Positions 1 through 8,686 of a stretch of 64,000 bases of DNA are shown here, one piece after another. The stretch spans positions 6,820 through 70,819 of the forward strand of contig CAKUVH010000007.1 of NCBI GenBank assembly GCA_934695425.1, written 5' to 3'. Source of the DNA: an uncultured Eubacteriales bacterium (GTDB taxonomy: Bacteria; Bacillota; Clostridia; Oscillospirales; Acutalibacteraceae). The notes under the pieces were generated by a model. The model was not told the DNA's origin, did no database searches, and saw only the letters and a list, made by a program, of their open reading frames with translations. Position numbers and translations under genes: made by a program. Position 1 is the stretch's first letter. Each line of letters starts with the position of its first letter.

Positions 1-291
1 TACAGTTTTAGGTTCGTTACCTTGTATCTTTGCCAAAAGGCCTTTGATATTCAAGATGATTTCAGTAACGTCTTCTTTAACTCCGGGAATGGTGGAAAAT
101 TCATGCATTACGCCGTCAATTTTAACACTACTCGGAGCAACACCCGGGAGAGACGAAAGAAGAATTCTTCTTAAACTGTTCCCTAAAGTATTTCCAAAAC
201 CTCTTTCAAGAGGTTCTACAACAAATCTACCATAATTTTTATCCTCAGACACTTCTTCAACCGTAACCCGAGGCTTTTCAATTTCTATCAT
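1..291 (-). CDS. rpoA: RNA polymerase alpha subunit, N-terminal part (cut by window edge)
   Basis: This is the first 97 codons of the alpha subunit, which dimerises to nucleate assembly of RNA polymerase. The start MIEIEKPRV is followed by the family-typical stretch GRFVVEPLERGFGNTLGNSL and then RRILLSSLPG. An AGGAGG ribosome-binding site precedes the ATG at 291. The gene follows rpsD as the last-but-one member of the alpha operon; the remainder and any rplQ lie outside the window. Confidence 0.97.
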   Translation of the reverse strand, partial: MIEIEKPRVTVEEVSEDKNYGRFVVEPLERGFGNTLGNSLRRILLSSLPGVAPSSVKIDGVMHEFSTIPGVKEDVTEIILNIKGLLAKIQGNEPKTV

Positions 292-366
292 TAAATCCTC
301 CTTGATACTCTTAAATAATGAGGCAGTCGCCTCAAAAAATATGCTACGATAAATAGTAATGTAACA

Positions 367-996
367 TTATTTGGAGTACAATTCGACTATTAATGTTTCT
401 TGAACATCAAGATCTATATCTTCTCTTGCCGGCATAGCTATTTTTTTAGCTTCCAATTTTTCTGAATTGAGTTCAAGCCACTTTGGAACAACTCTTCCAC
501 CGTTTGACTCTAAAACAGATTTAATCTTGGCGCTTTCACGAGATTTTTCATTTATAGAAATTACATCTCCGACTTTTACCAAGAAAGAAGGAATATTGAC
601 CTTTTGTCCGTTAACACTGAAGTGGTTATGAACAACAAGTTGTCTTGCTTCTGCTCTTGAACTTGCCCAACCTAAACGATAAACGACGTTATCAAGACGG
701 GATTCCAAAATTGCGAGTAAGTTTTCGCCTTTTTTACCCTCTTTCATCTTGGTAGCCATTTCGAAATAATGAGCAAATTGATGTTCAAGAACACCATAAT
801 AATATCTTGCTTTTTGTTTAGCTCTTAATTGTAAGCCGTATTCTGAATGTTTCTTGCGTCCTTGACCGTGTTGTCCCGGAGCATAAGAACGTCTGGAAAA
901 TGCACATTTTCCGCTGTAGCATCTTTCACCTTTCAGAAATAATTTTTGACCTTCTCTGCGGCATATTCTGCAAACCGCACCTGTATATCTTGCCAT
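367..996 (-). CDS. rpsD: 30S ribosomal protein S4
   Basis: Primary 16S rRNA-binding protein of the small subunit and, in many bacteria, the autoregulator of the alpha operon. The 209-aa length is normal. The N-terminus carries a four-cysteine zinc-binding pattern (CRICRR near residue 9, then CYSGKC near 26-31), marking the zinc-containing form of S4. The S4 RNA-binding domain (ESRLDNVVYRLGWASSRAEA and following) is intact. It lies between rpsK and rpoA. Confidence 0.98.
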   Translation of the reverse strand: MARYTGAVCRICRREGQKLFLKGERCYSGKCAFSRRSYAPGQHGQGRKKHSEYGLQLRAKQKARYYYGVLEHQFAHYFEMATKMKEGKKGENLLAILESRLDNVVYRLGWASSRAEARQLVVHNHFSVNGQKVNIPSFLVKVGDVISINEKSRESAKIKSVLESNGGRVVPKWLELNSEKLEAKKIAMPAREDIDLDVQETLIVELYSK

Positions 997-1026
997 ACTA
1001 TTTATTGCACCTCCGATTCCTTTATA

Positions 1027-1431
1027 TTAAACACGTCTTCTTTTTGGTGGACGACAACCATTGTGAGGAATAGGTGTTACGTCCTTTATCATATTAACAT
1101 CAAGTCCTGCTGCCTGAAGAGCACGAATTGCTGCTTCACGTCCTGACCCCGGACCTTTTACATAAACTTCAACAGTTTTCATACCGTGTTCTATTGCGGT
1201 TTTTGCTGCTGTTTCTGCTGCTGTTTGAGCTGCGAAAGGAGTTGATTTCTTGGAACCTCTGAAGCCAAGTCCTCCTGCGCTTGCCCAAGATACAGCATTA
1301 CCTTCTATATCTGTTATTGTAACAATCGTGTTATTGAATGTTGATTGTATATGAGCTGCTCCTCGTTCAATATTTTTTCTGTCACGACGTCTGCGAACAG
1401 AAGTTTTTTTGGAGCCACTTTGTACTGCCAT
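1027..1431 (-). CDS. rpsK: 30S ribosomal protein S11
   Basis: Platform protein of the small subunit that helps form the mRNA exit path. The 134-aa product contains the conserved HIQSTFNNTIVTITD region and the C-terminal signature ending DVTPIPHNGCRPPKRRRV. A basic N-terminal tail precedes the core, as usual in Firmicutes. It sits 23 nt downstream of rpsM in the alpha operon. Confidence 0.98.
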   Translation of the reverse strand: MAVQSGSKKTSVRRRRDRKNIERGAAHIQSTFNNTIVTITDIEGNAVSWASAGGLGFRGSKKSTPFAAQTAAETAAKTAIEHGMKTVEVYVKGPGSGREAAIRALQAAGLDVNMIKDVTPIPHNGCRPPKRRRV

Positions 1432-1454
1432 TAAATTATTCCTCCCTTACATAA

Positions 1455-1823
1455 TTAGCCTTTTTTGTTAGCCATTGTCTTTCTTGGACCTTTTCTTGTT
1501 CTTGCATTTGTTTTAGATCTTTGTCCTCTTACCGGAAGACCTTTTCTATGACGAATGCCACGATAGCATCCTATTTCGATTAATCTTTTGATATCAAATG
1601 CGATATTGCTTCTGAGGTCACCTTCAACTTTGTAATTCTTATCGATGCAAGCTCTGAGTTTAGCTACATCATCTTCGGTAAGATCTCTTACTCTTGTGTC
1701 AGGATTTACACCTGTTTTAGCAATAATTTCTTTTGCTGTTGTTCTGCCTATACCAAAAATATAGGTAAGACCAATTTCTATTCTTTTGTCTCTTGGCAAA
1801 TCGACGCCTGAAATACGGGCCAT
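1455..1823 (-). CDS. rpsM: 30S ribosomal protein S13
   Basis: Head protein of the small subunit that contacts the large subunit and P-site tRNA. The 122-aa product begins MARISGVDLPRDKR and has the helix-two-turn-helix region and the conserved RGIRHRKGLPVRGQ segment. A longer frame begins six codons upstream, but a GGAGGTGGG ribosome-binding site lies just before the ATG at 1823, so the shorter start is chosen. Confidence 0.97.
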   Translation of the reverse strand: MARISGVDLPRDKRIEIGLTYIFGIGRTTAKEIIAKTGVNPDTRVRDLTEDDVAKLRACIDKNYKVEGDLRSNIAFDIKRLIEIGCYRGIRHRKGLPVRGQRSKTNARTRKGPRKTMANKKG

Positions 1824-1853
1824 TCTTAAACCCACCTCCATAGTATTTTTTTA

Positions 1854-1973
1854 TTATCCTTGTCTTTGTTTATGCTTAGGATTTTCACATATAACTCTTA
1901 CTCTGCGTTTTCTTTTTATTATTTTGCATTTATCGCAAATTCTTTTAACTGAAGGTCTAACTTTCACTTTCAT
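1854..1973 (-). CDS. rpmJ: 50S ribosomal protein L36
   Basis: Small zinc-binding large-subunit protein, 39 aa, starting MKVKVRPSVKRICDKCK and ending ENPKHKQRQG. The zinc ligands of the C+ form are present (C13, C16, C29, H34). It is two residues longer at the N-terminus than most L36 proteins. Its start overlaps the end of the extended infA frame by 17 nt, with a GGAGGG ribosome-binding site inside infA, which suggests coupled translation. Confidence 0.95.
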   Translation of the reverse strand: MKVKVRPSVKRICDKCKIIKRKRRVRVICENPKHKQRQG

Positions 1974-2250
1974 TTCCCTCCAAACTCTTACTCTTAGCGG
2001 CATCGCTTATTTGCGCGCCGGAATTCTGATTATTTTTGACTCTCCATGTAATTCTTCCTCTGGTCAAATCATACGGAGACATCTCTACGACGACTTTATC
2101 TCCTTGAACTATTTTTATATAGTTCATTCTGAGTTTACCTGATATATGAGCAAGAATCACTTTCTCGTTAGGAAGTTTTACTTTGAACATTGTATTCGGA
2201 AGCACTTCCACAACTTCGCCTTCTAATTCTATAGTATCTTCTTTCGACAT
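1957..2250 (-). CDS. infA: Translation initiation factor IF-1 with C-terminal extension
   Basis: S1/OB-fold factor that binds the ribosomal A site during initiation. The canonical 72 residues run from MSKEDTIELEGEVVEVLP to GRITWRVK, followed by about 25 unusual polar residues ending LEGNESES that overlap rpmJ. The start is uncertain. The frame is open to a TTG at 2283, preceded by a weak AGAGAAG. The ATG at 2250 gives the standard N-terminus but has no ribosome-binding site of its own. A short reading frame ends 1 nt before this ATG and could couple to it. Confidence 0.93.
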   Translation of the reverse strand: MSKEDTIELEGEVVEVLPNTMFKVKLPNEKVILAHISGKLRMNYIKIVQGDKVVVEMSPYDLTRGRITWRVKNNQNSGAQISDAAKSKSLEGNESES

Positions 2251-2341
2251 ATCAATAAGCATTGCATTTTGAATAGATCTCAAAATACTTCTCTGCTTGC
2301 TCCACCACCTCTGCTGTATTATATCGTTTAATCACAAAAAT

Positions 2342-2587
2342 TTATGATTTTGAAAATGGTTTTAGAGCACCGCGAATGGATTTATTTGTTTTAATTAAAT
2401 TTTCTTCTAAAACCGTATTGGTAACTTTTAAATGCATTAATTTTTTCTTTTTCGGTCTTTCTAAAGGTCGATATTTCCCGTCGCAAACGTAAGCATAAAT
2501 CTCATCAAAATCCATTATGACTTGAAAATCGCCTTTATCGTGACCTGCCTTAGAAATAACTACTGCACCTCTTTTTACTTCCATCAT
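2342..2587 (-). CDS. KOW-domain RNA-binding protein (L14e-like)
   Basis: An 81-aa basic protein beginning MMEVKRGAVVISKAGHDKGD, a KOW motif related to ribosomal protein L14e. In Clostridia a protein of this kind is commonly encoded between map and infA, exactly as here. It probably binds rRNA or assists ribosome function, but the precise role is not known. Start codons ATG-ATG overlap the region just after map, only 8 nt away. Confidence 0.85.
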   Translation of the reverse strand: MMEVKRGAVVISKAGHDKGDFQVIMDFDEIYAYVCDGKYRPLERPKKKKLMHLKVTNTVLEENLIKTNKSIRGALKPFSKS

Positions 2588-2595
2588 ACACCGTC

Positions 2596-3348
2596 CTAAT
2601 CCGGATTTGTAAGAATAAGTGGACCATCGGGCGTGATTGATATTGTGTGTTCAAAATGAGCCGATAATTTGTTATCTGCCGTGACAGTAGTCCAATTGTC
2701 ATCTAAAATTACCACTTTTTCAGTCCCTACATTAACCATAGGCTCAATCGCTATTGTCATACCTTTGACAAGCCTTGGGCCATGCCCGGGTTTGCCATAA
2801 TTAGGAACCGAAGGATCTTCGTGCAGCAACGCACCCACTCCATGACCCACAAAATCTCGAACCACCGAGTAGCCACGTGCCTTGACATACTCTTCAACCG
2901 TATTACCGATATCCCCTATTCTATTACCGATTCTGGCTTTTTTTATACCTTCGTACAGGCTTTCTTCGGTAGTCTTTAGAAGCTTTTGGGCTTCGGGGGA
3001 GATATCACCGCACGGAAATGTATAAGCATTATCACCGTGATACCCGTGAATGCATGCTCCGACATCGATACTTACGATATCTCCACTTTTGATAATACGT
3101 TTTTTGCTCGGTATGCCATGAATGACTACATTATTAATAGATATGCAGCTACTTTTTGGAAAATCACCATAACCCAAAAAAGAAGGTCTAGCTCCCATCG
3201 AAACGATATATTTATGAATTAAATTATCTATATATTCGGTAGAAACTCCGGGTTCTACAGCTTCGCCTCCAAGCTTTAGCGCTCGGGCTGAAATTTTTCC
3301 GGCTTCTTTCATAAGTTCAAGTTCATGACATGATTTTAAAACTATCAT
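2596..3348 (-). CDS. map: Type I methionine aminopeptidase
   Basis: Removes the initiator methionine from nascent proteins. The 250-aa product has the pita-bread fold signatures: HGIPSKKR with the catalytic histidine, GDIVSIDVGA and HGYHGDNAYTF with metal-binding aspartates, GHGVG with the metal histidine, and IEPMV and FEHTI with the two metal-binding glutamates. It lies between adk and the KOW gene, the usual clostridial order. Confidence 0.97.
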   Translation of the reverse strand: MIVLKSCHELELMKEAGKISARALKLGGEAVEPGVSTEYIDNLIHKYIVSMGARPSFLGYGDFPKSSCISINNVVIHGIPSKKRIIKSGDIVSIDVGACIHGYHGDNAYTFPCGDISPEAQKLLKTTEESLYEGIKKARIGNRIGDIGNTVEEYVKARGYSVVRDFVGHGVGALLHEDPSVPNYGKPGHGPRLVKGMTIAIEPMVNVGTEKVVILDDNWTTVTADNKLSAHFEHTISITPDGPLILTNPD

Positions 3349-3351
3349 TAT

Positions 3352-3993
3352 CTACGCCTCTAATACTTTTATTATATCCTTTGTAATTTCATCAACTGAT
3401 TTGCAACCATCTATTACAAATCTTTTATTTTGCTTATCATAGTAGGATTTTAATACATGGGTTTGTTCATAATATACCTTAAGACGCTGCTTTACTGTTT
3501 CTAACTTGTCATCCATACGCTGAACAAGGGCACCTGAGCATACGTCACACTTACCTTCTGTTTTAGGTCTGACGCCACCGGCGCCTTCAACATTGTAAGT
3601 GCTTCCGCATTCGCTGCAGATGCGACGTCCGGACATTCTTTTATAAATAACTTCGTCATCAACTTCGATGTCAATAACTTTATCAATATTTACTCCAAGA
3701 TTATCCAGAGCCTCGGCCTGCGCAAGAGTTCTTGGGAAACCGTCAAGAATGAAACCATTCTTGCAGTCGTCAAGACTTATTCTGTCTTTAACTATCCCAA
3801 TAACTACATCGTCAGGGACTAAATCGCCTCTATCTATATATGATTTAACCTTTAATCCCATTTCAGAACCGCTTTTCAACGCTTCTCTTATTACATTTCC
3901 CGTCGAAATCGTAGGAATTTTAAAATGCTCGGATATGCGTGCCGATTGCGTGCCTTTGCCTGCTCCCGGCGCACCTAGAAAAATAATATTCAT
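3352..3993 (-). CDS. adk: Adenylate kinase, zinc-LID type
   Basis: Catalyses ATP + AMP to 2 ADP. The 213-aa protein starts MNIIFLGAPGAGKGTQ with the P-loop. The LID domain contains two CxxC pairs (CSECG near residue 130 and CDVCSG near 150), the zinc-binding form common in Gram-positive bacteria. DGFPRTLAQAEAL is the AMP-binding region. It follows secY and precedes map by 3 nt. In a cell that also imports ATP (tlc at 15195), it would balance the adenylate pool. Confidence 0.98.
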   Translation of the reverse strand: MNIIFLGAPGAGKGTQSARISEHFKIPTISTGNVIREALKSGSEMGLKVKSYIDRGDLVPDDVVIGIVKDRISLDDCKNGFILDGFPRTLAQAEALDNLGVNIDKVIDIEVDDEVIYKRMSGRRICSECGSTYNVEGAGGVRPKTEGKCDVCSGALVQRMDDKLETVKQRLKVYYEQTHVLKSYYDKQNKRFVIDGCKSVDEITKDIIKVLEA

Positions 3994-4054
3994 TTTAATA
4001 AACCCCTTTTTTAAAAATTACGAATTCAGGCGAAAAAATTCTAAAATAAATTTA

Positions 4055-5380
4055 TTAGTCTAAAAATCCCTTGTAATGTTTCATCATAAGTTGAGATTCC
4101 ATTTGCTTAACTGTTTCAAGAGCTACACCAACCATAATTATAATCGATGTACCGCCCATGGATAAATCGTGCATGCCGCTCAAATTTGCGAATCCGATCG
4201 GAATCAAAGCGATGAACGCTAAGAATAACGCACCCATAAGCGTAACTTTTGAAAGTACTCGAGATAAGTAATCTGCTGTTGGTTTTCCGGGACGTATACC
4301 GGGAATTACTCCGTTGCTTTGACGTAGATTATTCGCCATTTCGATTGGATTATAAGTAATCGAAACATAAAAATATGCAAACATCAAAATCAAGAAGAAA
4401 TTAGCGATAGTATAACCCGGTCCGTTAATTTTGAATGATTCCAAAATAGTTTTCATAATTCCTTCCGGATGGGTGAAAAATGCTACCATATTTGGCACCC
4501 ACAAAATAGAAGATGCGAATATTATTGGCATAACACCGGCGATTCCGATTTTTAAAGGAATATGGCTATTTTGTCCTGCATACATTTTTCTTCCAACGGT
4601 GCGTTTTGAATACTGGATAGGAACTCTGCGTTCGGCATCGTTCATAAACACTATAATCCACATCATGAAGAAGAACATGAACACAAACAGCGGAACATAA
4701 ACAAAGAATTTTCCGAAAGTTTCCGGGGAATTTAGTGCTAATTGGAAATATCTAACCAATTTAGATATAAGACTTGGCATTCTGGAAACTATACCTGCAA
4801 ACATGAGTATGGATATTCCATTGCCCACGCCTTTTACGTTTATTTGCTCGCCCAGCCACATCATAAGAGCTGTTCCTGCCGTGAAGCAGCAAACTATTAC
4901 TATTGCAGTGAATATTCCTGCGCTTCCTTCGGTATATCTTACTATTGATTGACCTGCATAGCTGTTGAATTTTAAGTACAAATAAAATCCTGTCCCCTGA
5001 ACAAGTCCGATAATTATAGTTAAATACCTTGTTATTGCCATCAATTTCTTGCGGCCTTCTTCTCCCTCTTTCTGGAGAGATTCAAGATACGGAAGTGCGA
5101 CTGTCATGAGCTGAATTACTATTGAAGCGTTAATGTAAGGCGAAACGGACATTGCGAAAATTGTCGCCTGGGCAAATGCACCACCTGAGATGGTATCGAG
5201 GAAAGTAAGGACTGCGCCATTCTCTCCCAAGCTGCCCATGAGTCCTGCCAAAGCTTCAACATTTAAAAACGGTACCGGAATAACTGAACCTATTCTGAAA
5301 ACAATAATTATAAATATTGTAAACAATAATTTTTTCCTTAAATCCGGGACTTTCCAAGAATTAATAAGTGTTTTAATCAA
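4055..5380 (-). CDS. secY: Preprotein translocase channel subunit SecY
   Basis: Central pore of the Sec translocon in the cytoplasmic membrane. The 441-aa product has about ten hydrophobic segments and the SecY signatures DTISGGAFAQATIFAMSVSP near residue 62 and GVIPGIRPGKPT near 345. A TTG start at 5380 lies 3 nt after the rplO stop, preceded by GAGGTGATCTAA. It is needed for the many signal-peptide proteins encoded at 49-57 kb. Confidence 0.98.
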   Translation of the reverse strand: MIKTLINSWKVPDLRKKLLFTIFIIIVFRIGSVIPVPFLNVEALAGLMGSLGENGAVLTFLDTISGGAFAQATIFAMSVSPYINASIVIQLMTVALPYLESLQKEGEEGRKKLMAITRYLTIIIGLVQGTGFYLYLKFNSYAGQSIVRYTEGSAGIFTAIVIVCCFTAGTALMMWLGEQINVKGVGNGISILMFAGIVSRMPSLISKLVRYFQLALNSPETFGKFFVYVPLFVFMFFFMMWIIVFMNDAERRVPIQYSKRTVGRKMYAGQNSHIPLKIGIAGVMPIIFASSILWVPNMVAFFTHPEGIMKTILESFKINGPGYTIANFFLILMFAYFYVSITYNPIEMANNLRQSNGVIPGIRPGKPTADYLSRVLSKVTLMGALFLAFIALIPIGFANLSGMHDLSMGGTSIIIMVGVALETVKQMESQLMMKHYKGFLD

Positions 5381-5821
5381 TTAGATCACCTCAGCCTTCC
5401 CGCCTGCTGCTTCTATTTTTTGAACCGCAGACTTTGAAAACATCTGTGCTTTAACTGTTAAGCTTTTTGAAAGAGTACCATTACCTAAGATTTTAATTTT
5501 ATCAAAATCACGTTTTACAAGGCCCATGTTGATAAGTTCGTTTACATCGATAACGGAACCTTCGCCGAATTTTTCGAGATCGCCAACATTAACAGCTATG
5601 ACTTTTTTAGCAAAAATATTGTTGAAACCTCTCTTAGGTATTCTTCTTTGAAGAGGCATTTGTCCACCTTCAAAACCGGGGCGAACACCGCCACCTGATC
5701 TTGCGTTTTGACCTTTATGACCTTTTCCTGCTGTTTTTCCCCAACCTGAACCGTGGCCACGGCCTACTCTTTTAGAATTCTTTTTTGAACCTTCTGTACA
5801 TACTAAATCTTGTAATTCCAA
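5381..5821 (-). CDS. rplO: 50S ribosomal protein L15
   Basis: Late-assembly large-subunit protein, 146 aa. The glycine-rich N-terminal region (GRGHGSGWGKTAGKGHKGQ and RSGGGVRPGFEGGQMPLQRR) is diagnostic. The gene almost abuts secY, as in most bacteria. Confidence 0.98.
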   Translation of the reverse strand: MELQDLVCTEGSKKNSKRVGRGHGSGWGKTAGKGHKGQNARSGGGVRPGFEGGQMPLQRRIPKRGFNNIFAKKVIAVNVGDLEKFGEGSVIDVNELINMGLVKRDFDKIKILGNGTLSKSLTVKAQMFSKSAVQKIEAAGGKAEVI

Positions 5822-5866
5822 TTTTAATTCACCTCCTGCAAATTATAAATTGCAATAATATACAAA

Positions 5867-6043
5867 TTATTTTTCGGTAACTTCAACTAAATGAGAAATT
5901 ACGTTAATTTTTCCGCGAGTTGCTTCGTTATCAGGTTGAACAGAAACATCGCTGATTTTTCTAAGTCCTAATGACTCAGCTGTCGCAATTTGCTTTTTAA
6001 TGCGGCCAGCCAAGCTTTTTACTAATTTAATTTCTAATGCCAT
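5867..6043 (-). CDS. rpmD: 50S ribosomal protein L30
   Basis: Small large-subunit protein read directly from the strand between rpsE and rplO. The 58 aa run from MALEIKLVKSLAGRIKKQI through ESLGLRKISDV to the end at VEVTEK. Length and ferredoxin-like pattern match the family. Confidence 0.95.
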   Translation of the reverse strand: MALEIKLVKSLAGRIKKQIATAESLGLRKISDVSVQPDNEATRGKINVISHLVEVTEK

Positions 6044-6056
6044 ACTGCTGACCCCT

Positions 6057-6557
6057 TTACTTTAATATTTCTTTTACGGTTTTGCCGCGAAGCTCTGCAA
6101 CTTCTTCAGCGTTACGTAAACTTCTTAATCCTTCGATTGTAGCTCTTACTACGTTGCAAGGATTGTTTGAACGAAGAGCTTTTGTACGAATATCTTTTAT
6201 TCCTGCTGATTCAACAACTGCACGAACAGGTCCGCCAGCTATAACTCCGGTACCTGGTGCGGCAGGTTTCATCAATACTCTTGCTGCGCCATATTCTCCG
6301 ATAAATTCATGAGGAATGGTACTGCCTTTCAAAGGAACCTTTATAAGATTCTTTTTAGCGTCTTCGATTCCTTTTCTTATCGCATCAGGAACTTCGCCTG
6401 ATTTGCCGATACCGAATCCAACGTGGCCCTTTCCGTCGCCTACTACCATAAGAGCGGCAAATTTAAAAATACGACCACCTTTTACGGTCTTAGAAACTCT
6501 GTTTATAGCAACGAGTCTTTCTTTTAAATCTAGCACTGAAGCATCTATTCTAGCCAA
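6057..6557 (-). CDS. rpsE: 30S ribosomal protein S5
   Basis: Decoding-fidelity protein of the small subunit, 166 aa. It has the double-stranded RNA-binding fold near the N-terminus (ERLVAINRVSKTVKGGRIFK) and the conserved GEYGAARVLMKPAAPGTGVI loop. Standard position between rplR and rpmD. Confidence 0.98.
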   Translation of the reverse strand: MARIDASVLDLKERLVAINRVSKTVKGGRIFKFAALMVVGDGKGHVGFGIGKSGEVPDAIRKGIEDAKKNLIKVPLKGSTIPHEFIGEYGAARVLMKPAAPGTGVIAGGPVRAVVESAGIKDIRTKALRSNNPCNVVRATIEGLRSLRNAEEVAELRGKTVKEILK

Positions 6558-6578
6558 AAGTATTTCCCTCCCTCTAAA

Positions 6579-6938
6579 TTAAAATTTAAGTCCGCCTTCT
6601 CTGGCGCCTTCTGCTAACTCTTTAACGCGTCCGTGGAAAATATATCCTCCGCGGTCAAATACTACGTTTTCGATTCCTTTTTCAAGAGCACGTTTAGCAA
6701 CAATTTCGCCAACTTTTTTAGCTGCTTCTTTATTGCCGCCGTACATTCCGAAATCTTTTTCAACTGATGAAGCTGAAACTAAAGTTACGCCTTTAACGTC
6801 GTCGATTATTTGAGCATAAATATTACTCCTGGAGCGGAAAACATTCATACGAGGACGACCGGCTGTACCCGAAATTTTACCACGAACTCTTCTGTGGCGT
6901 CTTAAACGGGCCTGATTTTTATCTGCCTTGTTTACCAT
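6579..6938 (-). CDS. rplR: 50S ribosomal protein L18
   Basis: 5S rRNA-binding protein of the central protuberance, 119 aa. The basic N-terminal part (RLRRHRRVRGKISGTAGRPR) and the C-terminal FDRGGYIFHGRVKELAEGAR segment are characteristic. Confidence 0.98.
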   Translation of the reverse strand: MVNKADKNQARLRRHRRVRGKISGTAGRPRMNVFRSRSNIYAQIIDDVKGVTLVSASSVEKDFGMYGGNKEAAKKVGEIVAKRALEKGIENVVFDRGGYIFHGRVKELAEGAREGGLKF

Positions 6939-6956
6939 GATGATTCACACTCCTAA

Positions 6957-7493
6957 TTATTTTTTACCTGTTTTTCCTTCTTTGCGACGAATAACCTCGT
7001 CAACATACTTAATACCTTTACCTTTATATGGTTCCGGTGGACGTTTTTCGCGAATTTCAGCTGCATATTGTCCTACTTGCTGTTTGTCGCAACCCAAAAC
7101 GGAAATTTTATTTCCTTGAACTTCCAATTTAATTCCCGGAATTTCAGGCATAGTAACTTGATGAGAGAAACCTAAATTCATAACAAGATTTTTTCCTTGC
7201 ATTTGAACACGATAACCTACACCATTAACTTCAAGTTCCTTTTTAAAGCCGTTTGTAACTCCCTCAACCATGTTGTTTATGAGAGTTCTTGTTAAACCGT
7301 GAAGAGATCTGCTCTCTTTTTGGTCGTTTGGCCTTTTAACTTCGATTACTCCGTTTTCAATTAAAACTTCCATTTTAGGATGAATATTTTGAGTTAGAGT
7401 ACCTTTAGGACCTTTAACCGTTAATACGCCGTCAGACAATTTTACGTCTACTCCAGCGGGAATATTTATGGGTTTTCTTCCAATTCTTGACAT
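6957..7493 (-). CDS. rplF: 50S ribosomal protein L6
   Basis: Large-subunit protein near the factor-binding centre, 178 aa, two tandem L6 domains. Signature MSRIGRKPINIPAGV at the start and PEPYKGKGIKY near the end. Located between rpsH and rplR. Confidence 0.98.
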   Translation of the reverse strand: MSRIGRKPINIPAGVDVKLSDGVLTVKGPKGTLTQNIHPKMEVLIENGVIEVKRPNDQKESRSLHGLTRTLINNMVEGVTNGFKKELEVNGVGYRVQMQGKNLVMNLGFSHQVTMPEIPGIKLEVQGNKISVLGCDKQQVGQYAAEIREKRPPEPYKGKGIKYVDEVIRRKEGKTGKK

Positions 7494-7512
7494 TTTTTGT
7501 CACCCCTTTTTA

Positions 7513-7911
7513 TTACCAAATGAATGCTAGAACTTCGCCGCCGACATTTTCTTTACGTGCTTTGCGGTCGGTCATAATTCCTTTAGATGTTGAGATAAGT
7601 GCGATTCCCAAGCCTTTCATAACCTTAGGCATATTTTCTACATCGCTGTAAATTCTAAGACCGGGTTTTGAAACTCTTTTTAGACCTGTGATAACAGGCT
7701 TTTTATTTTCGGTATATTTAAGATAAATCTTTATCATACCTTGCTTTTCATCTTCGGATACAACGAACTTATTGATGTAGCCTTCTTCAAAAAGAATTTC
7801 AACAATAGCTTTTTTCATGTTTGAAGCCGGCACTTCAACTGTTTCGTGTTTTGCAGAACTTGCATTACGAATTCTTGTAAGTAAATCTGCAATTGTATCT
7901 GTAATTTGCAT
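7513..7911 (-). CDS. rpsH: 30S ribosomal protein S8
   Basis: Binds the central domain of 16S rRNA and, in E. coli, represses the spc operon. The 132-aa product begins MQITDTIADLLTRIRNA and ends with the conserved ISTSKGIMTDRKARKENVGG region. Normal length. Confidence 0.98.
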   Translation of the reverse strand: MQITDTIADLLTRIRNASSAKHETVEVPASNMKKAIVEILFEEGYINKFVVSEDEKQGMIKIYLKYTENKKPVITGLKRVSKPGLRIYSDVENMPKVMKGLGIALISTSKGIMTDRKARKENVGGEVLAFIW

Positions 7912-7937
7912 AACTCATTTACCTCCTTTGCTAAATC

Positions 7938-8123
7938 TTACCAACTTGCTTTCTTTACGCCCGGGATTTCTCCTTTGTATGCAAGCTCCCTAAAACAAAT
8001 ACGGCATATACCAAATTTGCGAAGGTAACCATGCGGCCTTCCGCATATTCTGCATCTGGAGTACTCACGAGTTGAAAACTTTTGTTTACGGCTCTGTTTT
8101 ACTTTCAATGACGTTTTAGCCAC
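7938..8123 (-). CDS. rpsN: 30S ribosomal protein S14, zinc type
   Basis: Small-subunit head protein, 61 aa, the short zinc-binding form. Two CxxC pairs (CRICGR and CRIC) are separated by 12 residues, and the C-terminus GEIPGVKKASW is typical. The short zinc form, here between rplE and rpsH, is the housekeeping version in Gram-positive bacteria. Confidence 0.98.
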   Translation of the reverse strand: MAKTSLKVKQSRKQKFSTREYSRCRICGRPHGYLRKFGICRICFRELAYKGEIPGVKKASW

Positions 8124-8135
8124 AATATTCCCTCC

Positions 8136-8675
8136 TTATTTTGCAAATGGTGCGCCCATAAGTCTTAGTAATTCTCTTGCTTCGTCATCAGTTTTTGCTG
8201 TGGTGGAAATTGAAATATCCATTCCACGAATCTTATCAATCTTATCATATTCGATTTCAGGGAATATAAGTTGTTCTTTAACTCCCATGTTGTAGTTTCC
8301 TTTTTTATCGAAAGAGTTCGGATTGATTCCTCTGAAGTCTCTAACTCTTGGAAGAGCTAAATTGAAAAATCTGTCTAAAAATTCATACATTTTTTCGCCG
8401 CGAAGTGTTACTTTTGCGCCGATTTTCATGCCTTCACGAATTTTGAAGTTTGCAACAGATTTTCTTGCAGTACATACAACCGGTTTTTGACCTGTTATTG
8501 TACTTAAGTCTTCGAGGATAGAACCAATAACTTTAGAATTATCTTTTGCTTCTCCGGCACCTACGTTTATAACTATCTTTTCAATTTTAGGTATTTGCAT
8601 AACATTTTTGTACCCAAATTTTTCTTGAAGTTTTGGTGCAACGGTATTTTTATAAAAATCCTTAAGTGTTGCCAT
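8136..8675 (-). CDS. rplE: 50S ribosomal protein L5
   Basis: 5S rRNA-binding protein, 179 aa. Diagnostic segments are KIVINVGAGEAKDNSK, GQKPVVCTARKSVANFKIRE and DISISTTAKTDDEARELLRL. Standard location between rplX and rpsN. Confidence 0.98.
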   Translation of the reverse strand: MATLKDFYKNTVAPKLQEKFGYKNVMQIPKIEKIVINVGAGEAKDNSKVIGSILEDLSTITGQKPVVCTARKSVANFKIREGMKIGAKVTLRGEKMYEFLDRFFNLALPRVRDFRGINPNSFDKKGNYNMGVKEQLIFPEIEYDKIDKIRGMDISISTTAKTDDEARELLRLMGAPFAK

Positions 8676-8686
8676 TAGTATCCTCC

